Of a DNA stretch of 64,000 nucleotides, positions 22,701 through 34,712 are shown in pieces (the first letter of the stretch is position 1; each line of letters begins with the position of its first letter). The DNA is taken from positions 165,689 to 229,688 of the forward strand of contig KZ627149.1 in the NCBI GenBank assembly GCA_002917775.1, written 5' to 3'. The translations under genes were made by a program, and so were the position numbers. This stretch comes from Glaciozyma antarctica PI12 (lineage: Eukaryota; Basidiomycota; Microbotryomycetes; Kriegeriales; Camptobasidiaceae). Below the pieces are notes generated by a model that made no database searches, was not told the origin of the DNA, and saw only the letters and a list, made by a program, of their open reading frames with translations.

Positions 22701-25700
22701 CAAGATCTTCGACATGACCCGATTCCTCCAGTCTATCTCGCACTACGCCGAAGAGCCTCTCGAGGTAGCGAACGAAGCGACGCGTGAGCCTCCGCCAGGC
22801 CTCGATGCCGCCGAGCAGGAGTTCCTCTTCCAGTTCATCTCCGACAATACGGATAAGCTTGGGATGGAGCTGCTTCAAGGTTCGTGAGGCTGGCGTGAGG
22901 AACGCGCGTGTCGCGAGCTGACTCCCCCGCAACGCAGGCAAGCAATCATCGGGCCAGGTGGGAGCCCGTACTTGGGAGCGCGTAACTACCCTCGTCGCGA
23001 CCCTAGGACCTCCTCCCGAAGCAGCGAGTCGAGCTGCGGCAGCAAGGTGGGATGCCTCGCCCGAGCAAGCGTATCGAGCATTCATGGCCAGGAACGAAGC
23101 GCGCGCCACTGTCGACGGGAGCTCTCTTTGGCGACGATGCTTCTTCCCTATTAGCGGGAACAATGTTCGCAGCTCTACGTTGTCGATAGATACCGGTGCT
23201 GACGCTGTCAACGCGCGCAGAGCGGGCTTCCGACGTTCTGCATCCTCCTCGATCGCATCCAGGCCGAGACGGCTGACGTCGAGTCGCTTCTTTACTGCAT
23301 CTTCCTCGTACGCTCCCCGCATCTCTTCACAGACGTCGCCTTTCGACTAACGCGTCGCGCTTAGCAACTCGCCAGCGTCCAGGGCCCTTTCGAGATCCTC
23401 GTGGATTGCAGCGCGTTCGCCTCCGTCAACGAATTGCCAGCAAGGTGGATCCAGCAGCTCGTTTCTATCCTTCCTCCCGCCACCGCCCAGCACGCCGCTC
23501 GATTCATCCTACTTGCGCCCAACACCCTCTTCAAGCGCCACGTCCGAAAAATCGGCCGACTTCTCTCGCTCGATCGGCTCGACTCTCGACGAACGCTCGC
23601 GCTGTCGTCCATTTCGGAGCTGGAGCTGTACTTTAACAATGTGGACGGGCTGCCTTTGTCATTGGGTGAGCCAAACCATCGTCCCTTGCCGCGCGTAGTC
23701 TCTGACTTTTCGCAACCAGTGACGCTGAGCCGGGAGAAGCGCGCTGTATTCAATCGCATCACGGAGCGACATCAGGTCAAGGTCGAGCACCCCGTCGTTC
23801 TGAAGATTGGAGAGCGCACGCTCGTCATCAGCACCGTGGGTCTCTCTCATTAAAAAAAAAGATCAAAGGTACCTCTAACTCATTCTCTCGCAGGCCAAGA
23901 AGCAGGACCTCTTTTCAGACGTCAAGTGCATCCTCGACGATACCATCGACTTCTCTGACGTCGAGGAGATCCGTAAGCTGTCGCTGGACGGCGAGGGCGA
24001 CGGTATCAGCATCCAGATCCTCGGCGAACCCGCTCCTCGCCAGTTTCTCGTCAACACTCGCAGGGACGAGCTCTTTACGGTGCGCTAGTTTAGCCCTTTC
24101 GCGGATGCAGCTGACGCATTCGACTACAGGCGTTGGTAGCAGCTCAGCACGACGTTTCGAGCCAGCTTCAAGTTCCGCGAAACACGAACCTTCAGCCTGA
24201 AGACGTCTCGGCCGTCTTCATCAACACCATCCTCTTCAACCTTTGCTCGACTCAAGATCGGCTTCGAGCTTCTGCTCACGACCTTCTGGGCTCACTCGCT
24301 CGCGCCTACGCCCTTGACGGTTTCGAAGATCCTGAGGCCTGCGGAGGTGAGTCCTGATCGAAGCGCGCGCGTTGTTGAGACGCCTAATTCCAGCAACAGG
24401 GATCTACGTACCTCCCGCCATCGGCTTGCTCTCCTCGGTTAGCGAGCGACTTGCCGGGGCTGCGCCTTCGCACTCCTTGAGCGTTATCGCCCACTTCGCC
24501 GCGACCCTCGAGCTCGCCACCCCGTCGGAAGCTGCCCGCTACATTCACTGCCTACGTCCTTGGCTCCACAACCTTCACAGCCTCGGTCACACGCCCCGCG
24601 AGGAACGCGCTGCTGTCCAGCTCAAGCTCCGGAAGTTCCTCCGACAACTCATTAAGTCGGCTATTCGCGAGCCTACCGTCAGTCTGATTTCTGGAGACGC
24701 CGTTACTCTTTCGCTGACTTGCGCTGCAGATCCACGCCATCTTGGCGACGAGGATCTGGCCTGCCATCGGGAAACTCGACTTCCTCCTGCCGCTGGTTCT
24801 GGACGAGACGGTTCGCGCCGTCACGGCTTTTGACGTCGGATCGGATACGGACCCCATCGCCAAGGTCAGCGAAATCGTCGTCAACCTTGCGGCTGGGTCT
24901 GCCTTTCGTGGCAAGCTACTCGCTCGCTTGCGTCGCGTACGTCGTTCGCGTTGTTCCTTCTCCGCATCTGGGAGCCTAACCCCTTGTCTTGCCAGGTTAT
25001 TGCGCGCTCGGCTATCCAACCGGTCGCCTCCCTCGCCCAAAGCCCCGAATGGCCCGAGATTGCGGCTCTCGTCCGTCTCGACCTTCCCCTGTCCTTCGAT
25101 TCGCACCTTCAAGCCCAGCTCTACCTCCCCGACATCTTCTACGTCGTCGTCTCTCTCTTCTCCACCGGTCCTCTCACTATTCGACAGACGCTGCGCGGCC
25201 TCGTCGTCAACACGGTCCACTCCCTCGCTCGCGACAACACTGGCGGCGTCGACAGCGCGAGGCTCGCATCGGTCTTGTCGACTCTCAACGGGCCGTCAGC
25301 AGAGCTCATGTTCGACCTTTCGAAGGCGGCTCCTTCGGCAACGGACACCTGGGAGAACGCAGCGTCTGCGGAAGAGCTAGTTCGTCTGCTGGTGGAGGTA
25401 TGCGACGCCGGAGCGCCTTCCTTGGGTACGTCTTATCTCCAGTCCCCCTCTGAGCCTCACTCGAACTAAATCGCAGACACCGCGAACGTTTGGCGAGCAC
25501 GCTGGACATCGCTGGCAACTGCGAACTGCTTCCAGCACAACCCCGCCCTCCAGAGTCGGGCCTTCCTCGTCCTCTCGGCTCTGGGAAGACAGGCGCACGA
25601 GTGTGATGGTGATCTCGTCTTCCAGGTCCGTCCCGCATCCATCAGGCGAATGACGCTTGACGCTTGCCGCTCCAGATGTTAACCACTTTACGGAGCGCCA

Positions 25701-27059
25701 TTCGCTTGAGTCCCTCGAACGATGGCTTTCTTGCCGTCACAGTCGTCGACTGCATCGCCCAGACGCTTCCAGGACTACCGAGCGACTCTGGATTCTTCGG
25801 TTCGAGCTTTTGGGTCGTGAGTTCTTCTCTCTCAAAGTTCGTTGTGCGGGTTCTTATCAATCTCGCTATTCAGGGAATGGCACTCGTTCAGATCGGCTCT
25901 CCGAGGTACGCTTCGTTTTCGCTAACAGCTTCGCGCTGCCGCCGACTGATTGAGATTGCAGAGTCACGGCGGCAGCAGTAGGACTATTGGCGACCGTCCT
26001 CGACGGGCTGTTCGACGCTGGCTGGTTCAGCGACCGCACGTTGGCCGACCTCCTCGACTTCCGCAATGCCGAGGTGTCTGGACCAATCGACGGCCTGTCC
26101 GGTACGTCCTTTCTTCCCCTAGCAGCCGTCGAGCCCCTTCTAAGTCTCGTCGCAGGCGTCAACTTCAACACGAGCTGCTCGTTCAGCATGGCGACGATTC
26201 TAGTCAAGGGCCTGCGGTTTTCGCCTATCGCAGACGAAACGTCCACTCTTCTCGTCAAGTTCCTCCTCGCCGCGCGCAACTTGGATCCCACCGTCGCGCC
26301 GGTTCGAGCTGGGCTCGCGACGCATGCCGACGACGCGGTCGCACACCCTCGCTCGCTGGATCGCGAGTCGACTCCGATCTTCCTCGCCCTCCTTCCCTAC
26401 TTTGCTCGAACAGGCCGAATGGAGGAGCTCCTCGACCTCGCGGGACTCGACGACCTTGCTGGAGCAGCCACCACCGATCCGCAGAAGTACGCCGCCATTG
26501 CTGCTCGCCTTTCGGTCGAGGACGCCGATACGGCGACGCTCGCATTCGGCTTGCTCGTTGCGCAAGCTCGAGTCGCCGATACCGATAGCGAGTACCTCGC
26601 CATCTACACCGTCATGGCGCAGATCTCTCACCACTTCCCCTCTGCTGCCAACTGCCTGTGCGTTTCTCCTTCGCTCCTCCTCCTTTTCGTTGGAACTGAT
26701 CGCCAGTTCTTTTGCAGCTACGATGTCGCCGTCCCCATCCTCAACGACCTCGTCGACGTCTGCGAAAGCCCTTCCGTCCTCGACGCTGCGCACTCCATCA
26801 TCGCCGCTCTCGCGAACCACTCTTTGCAGGATTCGAAGGAGACGGACTCGGCCCTTGAGCGACTTGGGTTCGCGGCACTCGCGACGGGCAACGCTGGTTC
26901 GTTCGCCCTGGCGGAGCTTCGTGAGGTTACCGCTCTCCAGGTCGAGTTGGCGGTGCGTTCATCTTTCTCTCTCCTCCTCTCCATCCTCTCGCTGACTCGA
27001 CGGTTCTGCAGGACCTAACGTCGACCCTCATCGGCGACGCCCTCGCCAACCCGCAATAA
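16781..27059 (+). CDS. IRA1: Neurofibromin/Ira-type Ras GTPase-activating protein
   Basis: Negative regulator of Ras: speeds GTP hydrolysis and so dampens cAMP/PKA or MAPK signalling. About 10.3 kb and roughly 30 exons, the largest gene here. The start codon is split: A at 16781, TG at 16854-16855 after an intron at 16782-16853, giving MADPPPSSRKLPF. Helical HEAT-like repeats fill the first half. The RasGAP domain spans about 21.9-22.9 kb: LFRGNSFATKIL carries the catalytic arginine finger, FLRFINPAIVSPE is the family signature, and RRGLVMITKVLQALANN follows. A Sec14/CRAL-TRIO-like segment (FEILVDCSAFASVNELPA, about 23.2-23.65 kb) and a PH-like segment come next, the neurofibromin order. A further helical C-terminal third ends TAA at 27059. 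Known family size is 2,800-3,100 residues; this is comparable. IRA1 is used as the nearest yeast name. Confidence 0.93.
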
Positions 27060-27145
27060 TCTCGCAACCCGTCTTGTCGTAGCCATTCCTTCGCACCCTT
27101 CGCACATTCGTAATCCATCTGTGCATCAGTTCAGTCTACCTCTCC

Positions 27146-29648
27146 ATGCACTCCGATCAAGCTCAAAGCAGTCGTCCTCGTCACGTCCCCCGTGTGAGGG
27201 TTTCAAGGGTTTCGCTTCGAGCGAGCGAGCGAGACTGCCGCCGTGTCTCTCGCTTCTGTGGTTTTCGACCAGAATCAGTCTCGGCCCTCGTACACACCAA
27301 GCAGCAGGTTCCACAACGCCCTGAGAACGGCCGTAAAATCTCCCCACGTCGGCGACTCGAGATCCCGGCGACGACGACGACGCGGGTTGGGGAGGAGAGT
27401 TGGCTCCTACGACGTCGGCAGTCAACTGCAAGAGCAGCACTCGAGCAAGCTGGACTCACCAACTTCAACCCCAACTGGGGCCAAACGCCCTAGCAGCTCC
27501 CCTCCCGATCCTCCCCAACCTTCTCCTCGTCGCGCCCGCTTCGACCTCCCCGCCTTCACAGATCTCACCGACAGCCACTCGACGCGCTCCAACTCTCCGG
27601 AACCTCTCATGACGCCCACGCTCTCCGAGAGCTATCGCGGCTTGCGGAAGAACCTCAGCTTCAAGAGTCTGCGGGAGCTCGAGGTGCGCGAGCTCCAGGC
27701 GGCCGTGTGGAGGAAGGGCGGGAGGGGAGAGCCGGGGGAAGAGCGGTACAGGCCCAAAAACTTGGATGAGCTGTTGGTGCATGCTGCTAGTGGAGGAGCG
27801 CGTGAGTTCTTTCGTGGCGGGGGGAAGGTGCGGGGGGGAGTGAGCTGACGATGGCGCCGCTGTCTAGGATCGTTCTTGCTCGGGTGTTCCCTCCGTGCGG
27901 GAGTCAACTTGCTCGTCGTAGCTCTACGAGTAACCAAGAAGCGGTGAGTGCGGTCCAGGAAGCCGCAGAGTGAAGGGAGAAGCTCACTCTCGGGCGACAG
28001 GGGAATCCCGCCTTCTCTCCTCCTTCACGCTCTCTTTGGCAGCGATACGATCCGTTTTGGAGCAATGCTAGGAAGCTTCACGTTCCTCTAGTGCGTCCAC
28101 GTTCTCCCCTCGTGTTGCCGGGGCGTCGCTAACCCCACACGACAGCAAATGGGTCCTCCACGGCCTTCGCATCTTCAACGTCGGCAAGAAGGGCCCAGGG
28201 CAGGAGGAAGTCTGGCATGCCGCTGTAGCAGGAGCTGTCAGTGGTATCGCGGTCTGGGCGGAGAAGCCCAGTCGACGCGTTACGATCGGGCAGCAGCTCC
28301 TCGTTCGGTGCGTTCTCTCGCTCCTCTCTCCCGAGAGCCCCTGCTAACGATGAACTCGGCAGTGGACTTCAAGGCAACTACAACATCGCCAAGCGTCACG
28401 GGTACATCAACATTCCTCACGGCGACGTCCTCCTCTTCGGCGCCGCCTGCGGCCAGATCGTTCGTCCCCCACCACATTCCTTCCCAGCATTCCCTAACGT
28501 AGCTGTCCCCAGATGTACTCCTGGCTCATGGCTCCCGAAGCTCTTCCTACCGGCTACAGACGCTGGGTGACCAACGCCTCGCGCGTCGCCGAACCCTGCC
28601 TGCCCATCAACATCTCGTTCGTCCGCTCCCTGTCCTGTCGAGTCTCCGCTAACCGAGCAACAGAACGTACCGTGAAGGGACCTTTGATCCTGCTATCGCG
28701 CGCCAGGCGCTCGTATGGAAGGGAGGAGCGACGCCGCATAACGCTGCGCTCATCGAGGCGTACGCCGCTGCGGGCGAAGCGGGAGACTTTGGACCTCCGT
28801 TCGCGCCGTGTGCGGTCGTTCATCCTTGGATGGATTCGTGCGTATCGACGGGCTTTGATCGATGGCAGGCGGTGTTCCGGTACGTCTTCCTCGTCTCTCC
28901 GTCTGCGGAACCGAGCTGACCTCTTCTTCGACAGCTGGATGTTCCCCGTGTACGCTGCCCTGCACGTTATCCCTCCCATCCTCCTCCGCCGCAAGATGTT
29001 TATGAAGGAGTCCGTTCTTCCTTCTCAATCGTTACGGGCGCTGACTCCTCCAAAGCCCCCAGCGCGTCCTCGTCAAGTCCGCTCTCGGGACCTTGCGAAG
29101 CTGCTCCTTCCTCGCGACGTTCGTGACGTTCTTCCAAGGGCTCGTTTGCTCGCAGAGGAACATCTACTTTGCGATCCACGGTCGCGTTCCGGTTTGGGTG
29201 GAGAACATGCTGCTTCACAAGGGGTACTACTGGCTCTCGGGTGCGTCCTCCTCGCTCCGCGTCTTCAGCGCCCGTGCATGAGCAGTACTAACGGCCAGTC
29301 GACGCAGGATTCGCCACGTGCCTCTCCCTCTTCATCGAGGAGAAGAAGCGTCGTGGCGAGTTGGCGATGTACGTCCTCCCGCGCGGACTCGAGTCCCTTT
29401 GGTCCGTCCTGCGGAGAAGGTCCTACGTGCCTTTCGTTCCAGGTGGCGAGGTACTCTTGACGAGGTGCGTTCCATTCCCTATCCTCCCGCGACCTCGACG
29501 ACCTGCCCCTCCTCGGTCTTAAGACCGATGCTGACCTTTCGCGCGCAGTTTGGGACTGTCGATGGTGATGTCGACGTATCATCACGAGCCCAAGATGCTC
29601 TCTGGCCTCGTCCGTTCCGTTCTCTACCAATTCGTCGGGCAAGGCTAG
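27146..29648 (+). CDS. TMEM135-like multipass membrane protein
   Basis: Start MHSDQAQSSRPRHVPR, then a phase-0 intron. A basic, Pro/Ser-rich cytosolic N-terminus (about 170 residues) precedes membrane segments (FLLGCSLRAGVNLLVVALRV; WHAAVAGAVSGIAVWAEKPS; FGAACGQIMYSWLM). A cysteine-containing segment (APCAVVHPWMDSC) matches the family's Cys-rich region. The second half has LRSCSFLATFVTFFQGL, PVWVENMLLHKGYYWLSGF, LPRGLESLWSVL and VPGGEVLLTSLGLSMVM, the TMEM135 signature, and ends VLYQFVGQG. In animals TMEM135 acts at peroxisomes and mitochondria; the family is distantly related to Tim17. Fungal function is not established. It starts only 86 bp after the RasGAP stop and ends 55 bp from the convergent CobW gene. 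No damage seen, though the splice near 28990-29060 was not fully resolved. Confidence 0.85.
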
Positions 29649-29703
29649 ACCGAATCCCCATGTACATTCCTATAGACCCCTTCTTACACACTCTTGGTGG
29701 AAT

Positions 29704-31253
29704 CTATGTCGTATTCCCCTCCATCCCCGCCTCCAGCGCCGTCAAAAACCTCTCCCGCACTCCCTCTCCCAGTCCTCGACCGATGAGAACGAGCTTCGGC
29801 GTCACTTCCTCCTCGGCGACGGCGCTGAGAGGGACTTCCCGGATATCGAACGTCTCGCGCACGCCTTGGAGGACGTACGCGCGCCCGTCATGCGTCCGTA
29901 GAAAGGCTTTCGTGCGGAGGATGTCGAATTCGGGTGGAGCGGGCTCGGCGTCCTCCGCGTCGTCCGTGTGCGTGGGCGGAGGAGAGGAGGACGGAAGAGC
30001 GGGGAGAGATCCTTCCCAGAGGAGATCCATGACTAGGTCGCTGAACGTTCCTCGATTGACGTCGGCGAGGAAAGGGAGGGGGATCGCGACGCTGGTGATA
30101 TCGTTCGCGTGCGCCTCGTACGCATGATTGTGACCCTCGTCCTCGCAATTCGCATGATCGTGTGAGGGTTGAACGAAAGGGGATAGTGTGGCGCCGTGGA
30201 TTGGGGCGGCGGGGGAGGCGTAGATGTTGAGATCGAGGATTGAGGAGAGGGGGATGGAAGCGCGGGTGGTGGGGTGGATGAGGGCGGTGGAGTTGATGGA
30301 GCTGTGAGAGGTTAGTTAGGAAGAAGATAAGGAGTAGGTTGAGACGGACGAGATGACGGAAGTGAGGTGGGAGAGGGACGTGGAGGGGAGGAGGTCGATC
30401 TTGTTGAGGAGGATCACGTCGGCGCTGGCGATTTGTCTTCAACAAAGAGGGAATCAGCCGAGGAGATCAAGGGAGAAGTCTAAGCTAACCTTTGCGCCTC
30501 GTTGAGCTCGCCATCAGCGCGCACTTCACAGATTTGCTGAAGAGAAAGGTCAGAACGGAAGGAGGGAGTCGAGGTGACGACCGCACCTTTTCGATTCCCG
30601 CCGCATCAACCACAGCTACCACAGCATCCAAAGCAATATCTGAGCAACTCGTCAGCGAGTCAACCATCTCAGGCACACGAAACGACGCACCCAGCGCCAG
30701 CGAAGGCTCGTTCCAAAACGCGCGAATGATCGGGGTCGGATCCGCCAGCCCAGTCGTCTCGAGAACAATCTGGTCGAAGCGGCCCTTCTTCTCCATGAGG
30801 CTTTGGATCGCCAGCATTCCCGTATCGCGAACTGAGCAGCAGATGCAGCCGTTGTCGAGGTCGAGCCAGACGAGGACGAGGGAGTCGTCCTGAGCCACCG
30901 AGATCGATTTGGCTGCGCGCCGTGCGTGTTAGTGCGCTCCTGAAGCTGTCTAGGGTCGTAAAAGCCCACATTCAATGTCCTTGGTGTCGCCAAACTCGTT
31001 CAGGATGACGGCGATGCGGCGGCCGTGCTGAGTAGTGAGGATGTGATCGAGGAGCGTCGACTTGCCAGAGCCCAAGTAGCCAGTGATAATGGTCAGGGGG
31101 ACTTTGTCGTGGCTTTGCGTGACTTGAGGCCTGCAGATCGGGGTCAAAAGCGGGGAAGAGAGGAGCAGGAGGAAGGGAGACGCACGCTTCCTCCGAGTCT
31201 GAATCGACCTGGACTGAACTGGGAGGCTCGAGAGCAGTAAGTTCTGAATTCAT
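29704..31253 (-). CDS. ZNG1: CobW/ZNG1-family metallochaperone GTPase
   Basis: G3E-family GTPase that delivers zinc to client enzymes; in human and yeast ZNG1 the client is methionine aminopeptidase. Start [15 protein letters not shown] at 31253. Walker A is GYLGSGKST, followed by [20 protein letters not shown], the metal-binding CxCC as [11 protein letters not shown], Walker B/switch as [11 protein letters not shown], and base recognition [10 protein letters not shown] His-rich segment ([18 protein letters not shown]) lies between the GTPase and CobW_C domains, as in the family. The CobW_C part begins [13 protein letters not shown] and ends [13 protein letters not shown] at 29704. Seven or so short introns. 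I did not find the CPELVPI client-binding motif at the N-terminus, so a different client is possible. The neighbour upstream (STYX-like) is divergent with 262 bp between starts. Confidence 0.9.
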
Positions 31254-31515
31254 TCCGTCAAAGAACTGAGTGAACGAGCAGTGTGGAGGGCAGAAAGCCC
31301 AGCCAGCTTCCAGGCGGAGGAATTGGCCGCTGGACGAAGCGCGCCCTCTCCGAGTTGATCAGATTCGACTGCTCCGACCACCTCCACCAGAGACTAAATA
31401 CGACCACAGCAACCTCCCCAGGACAGCCGCAGAGCGCCCCACTTCTCCCCAGACCCCCAACTCCCACCGCCGACCTCTCACCACCTCAGACCCTCCGCCT
31501 CTCTCGGAGCTCAGG
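31254..31515. promoter_or_regulatory. Bidirectional promoter region ZNG1 / STYX-like
   Basis: 262 bp between divergent starts. No clear TATA box; several C-rich stretches (ctcccca, ccagaccccc) occur in the half next to the phosphatase gene. Confidence 0.45.
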
Positions 31516-32455
31516 ATGAACGGCATCAGCCCCGCCCTCGCCGCCCTTGACGCCCAGGTCCCCAACAAGCTCGAATGGAAGTACGAGATGCGGCGTGAAG
31601 CTCAGGAGATCCTACCAGGTTCGTCCTTTCTCGCCCAGCACACTCCCACCGCTCCGAGCTCACACCCCCTCCCCGCAGGACTCTACGTCGGACCCTTCCA
31701 GCCTTCATGGCGCCTAGCAACGCTCCAAACCCTCGGCATCACCCACATCCTCTGCATCGCCGAATCACGAGAACAGTCAGCCGCCTTCCTACCGACCTTC
31801 CTGCGCGCGCCCCGCTGACCCTCCCTCGCCCGGCAGACACCTCTTCAGCGCCCGCTTTCCCGAGAACTTTGTGTACCTCATCCTCGAAGTGCGAGACGCG
31901 GACGACCAGAACCTGATCCGTATCTTCCCGAGGTGAGCAGCTCTGTTCCCCGCTCTCCGAAACGCGTGCTGATGGCGGCTTTGGGGGGCGCAGTACACTA
32001 GCTTTCATTGACCAGGCGTTAAGTGGAGGAGGACGAGTGCTAGTACATTGTGGGGATGGGATCAGTCGTTCTCCGGCCGTCGTGTGAGTCCGCGATGGCG
32101 CTGCGTGTGGGGAGCCGAAGAGGGAGCTGACAAGAGGTTCGCAGGACCGCTTACGTGATGTGCAAGACGGGGCTCTCGCATGAGGACGCCTTCCAGTTTG
32201 TTCAGAGCAGACGGTTCTGCGTATCTCCTCGGACAGAGTTCCAGCACCAACTCGAGGTGCATAGCTGCGGGCCTTCGCGAGGAGGGAAGGCAGCTGATGA
32301 GGCTGGTGGCGCAGGCGTATGGTCCGATCTTCGCGGCGGGACAGACGATGGCGATGGATGCTGGAGCGCAGACGGGACAACGGGCGAGGCGGCGAGGGAG
32401 GGAGGACGACGACGAGGATGACACGGATGAGAACGCGGATGGGTCAGCGATGTGA
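31516..32455 (+). CDS. STYX-like dual-specificity phosphatase
   Basis: Start MNGISPALAALDAQV; exons 31516-31618, 31679-about 31778, then three or four more. Domain order of a small dual-specificity phosphatase: YVGPFQPSWRLATLQTLGI (substrate-facing strand), ILEVRDADDQNL (general acid Asp), LVHCGDGISRSPAVV (active-site C-x5-R loop, Cys near residue 118), then QSRRFCVSPRTEFQHQLEAY, which matches the RFC..P...F.HQL.EYE block of STYX. Animal STYX is a pseudophosphatase with Gly in place of the catalytic Cys; this copy keeps Cys and Arg and should be active. It ends in an acidic tail (EDDDEDDTDENADG). The intron before AYGPIF (donor gtgcat, branch gctgat) is needed to keep frame. An orthology call to STYX over other small DUSPs rests mainly on the RFC block. 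Confidence 0.82.
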
Positions 32456-33244
32456 GTTGTCCAAGCCACGTCGAGGAGGTCGAGCAGGGACTGCGGAGCT
32501 GATCGACTTGGGCGAGCGCAGGGACCAGGACATGGTGCAGCGAGTGCCGAATTGGCAGCCGCAAGAGCAGATTGGATGAGCCGAGGAGAGCCCGCGTACA
32601 CGCCCCATTCGCATTTCGGTATACCCTTGTTGTGCTTGCAACCCTTTTTCGCTTCGTGTGAGCACGGTCTGGCTACGAGTTCGCTGGGCTGCGGGATGGG
32701 AGCTCCGCCGTTCGCGGGGAGTCTCGAGCTTGCGAGGCTTCTCCTGCAGCGAGACAAGCTTAACGCGACTCCCTTCAGCAGTGAGCTCTAGTCGAGCTCG
32801 AATGCGCAGCCTGCCCAAAGGAGAAGCGACTCCTCTCGGCACCACTTAGCTTCGACGCTTCGACCAACGCACGTCGAACTGCTTTCGGCGGGATCGCCAC
32901 CTCGGTTTCCACGCAGACAGCCTAAAAACTCACCATCCTCGAGCTCTTATTGCATGCGGTATGGAAGAGTTTGGACCTTGCGGGCTCGGGAGACTGGAGC
33001 TCGCTGAGCGAGCCAGACGGAGCTTCGCACGGAATGCGGGTATCTCGATAAAATTCGAGAAGGTGGGGGCGAGGGGACGTTCGAAAGAGCAGTCGAGGAG
33101 ATTTTCTGGTGAGGAGGCGATGGTGGAGAGGGAAGCGGAAGTAGGAAGGTCTTCGCAGCGCCTTTCTCCAACCAGCCGCGCTCTGGGCAAACGCTCTCTC
33201 TCCGATCCGAAAAGCAGCGCAACTAATTAAAAGCGATAGTACAA
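32456..33244. other. Gap at the left edge of the accessory island
   Basis: About 0.8 kb after the phosphatase gene. Open stretches on both strands lack motifs or paired splice signals. I can support no gene here. Confidence 0.4.
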
Positions 33245-34171
33245 TCAACCCCCTCGTCGAAGCTCCGCCGCCACTTTTCGACGACGTTGCCCCTCCACGT
33301 CCCCGGGCTTGGACCACTGCAGCGACAGCTCCAAAAGTCCGCTCTCGACCGAGGGATGCATTTTGGCTAGGTGCCTGCGCACGACGTCAGCAAATCAACT
33401 AGTAGAGAGGTACACAATCATACGTACCTCTTGACGTCGCCTCGGTGCATGGTCTTTCGAGGCGGACACTTCGGAACGACCTGGCAGGTCCAGCGGTGCC
33501 TGCTGCTCTCCGTCGCGACGGTCTCGAGGTTGGGGTACTGCGCTGGAAAGCCGAAATAGAAGCCTCCGTGGATCTCTTCCTGCGATGCTCACACGGAATT
33601 AGCGACGCCTTGTGAGATAGATACCCGCATCCTGCTCAGGATCGCTCGGACTCCTCCTCGCTCGCCTCGCCGGCGCTGTCCGCGCTGTCGCTGACCTTCA
33701 TCCCTCACTGCACACCTAATATCAGCCCCTACTCCTCCCTTCGACCTCGCAAGAGCACCGCACCTCTCCCGCTCCAACGTTATCCTCCATCTCCTCCTCC
33801 TTCCCATCGGCGACCATTCCTCCGTGCTGCTCTTCCAGGGAAGCTTCCGCGACAGCAAGCCTGCTCATGAGTTCTACCTCATCCTCCTCGAGGACCGCCT
33901 TCATGTTCTAGAGGACCGCGTTCTCCCTCTCGAGGACGGCCTTCTCTCCCTCAACAATTGCCCTCCCCCTTTCGCAAGCCCCAATCTTCTCCGAGAGCGT
34001 CGAAATCTCCAGGTGCCTCGCAGCGATCTTCAAGGTGAGCTCTGCGTTCGTCGCCTCGCTGGCTTGGAGGAGCTTGAGGTAGTGCGAGCTGGGAGGAACG
34101 TGCGCCGCTGGGTTGTCGCTGGGAGGAATCGCGAGGCGAGAGGGTGGTGGGAGGGAAGAACAGCGGTTCAT
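33245..34171 (-). pseudogene. Coiled-coil plus zinc-finger gene, paralogue 1 (broken)
   Basis: Starts MNRCSSLPPPSRL at 34171. A predicted coiled coil follows (LKLLQASEATNAELTLKI, LEISTLSEKIGACERGRA, EGEKAVLEREN). An in-frame TAG at 33908-33910 interrupts the coil; the frame then continues (MKAVLEEDEVELMSRLAVAE) into an acidic end. Later exons encode YFGFPAQYPNLETV and a C2H2-like finger (WTCQVVPKC, then HLAKMHP; C-x5-C-x13-H-x4-H) before TGA at 33245. The paralogue at 39979 shares the N-terminus [N/S]RC[S/T]SLPPPSRL, coil and acidic end. Function unknown; the finger suggests DNA or RNA binding. Head-to-head with kinase-like copy B. Confidence 0.6.
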
Positions 34172-34712
34172 ACTGAGTTGGTGAAGCGGAGGAGAGCGTA
34201 GGAGGTTGAGGGTAAAGGAGGAAGCAAAGGAGGAAGCGCCAGCTTTTGCAGCTTTCCCCTCGAGTAATCTCGTTAGACGACTCTCCCTAGCCTCTTTTGC
34301 GCACACTCCTTGAGCGCTTGAGTTTGCAATATTAGTATATCGTATTCAAGAGACTGCTGGTCCGCATCGTGCCCTTGCTGCACCGTCTCGCACTCGGCAT
34401 TCCTGCCTCAAACAGACAGCGACAGTGGCACTCCACGAACTCTCGAGCTGTCCCAAAAGCCTGTTAATTCAATCACTGACATTCCAAATGCTTTCAGAGA
34501 CGAGTGACCAGAGTAAGGGAGGACGGAAGGGGAGGAAGAGACTTGGAGAGACTCGCTCCCTCTTTCCTTCCTTCCCACCACCCGCTCGCAGGAGCAGCTT
34601 GAAGACAGCGCTCTCGAGTATTGATTGCCCCAGCGACCTATCTCCACGTCTGTCACACGCGCAACGGCCCGCAAACCTCTCTCCTTCAACGAGTCGTCGT
34701 TCAGCAGTGGGC
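34172..34712. promoter_or_regulatory. Divergent region, coiled-coil 1 / kinase-like B
   Basis: 541 bp between two proposed divergent starts. It contains an AT-rich patch (caatattagtatatcgtat near 34327-34345) that is unusual in this GC-rich DNA. Confidence 0.35.
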
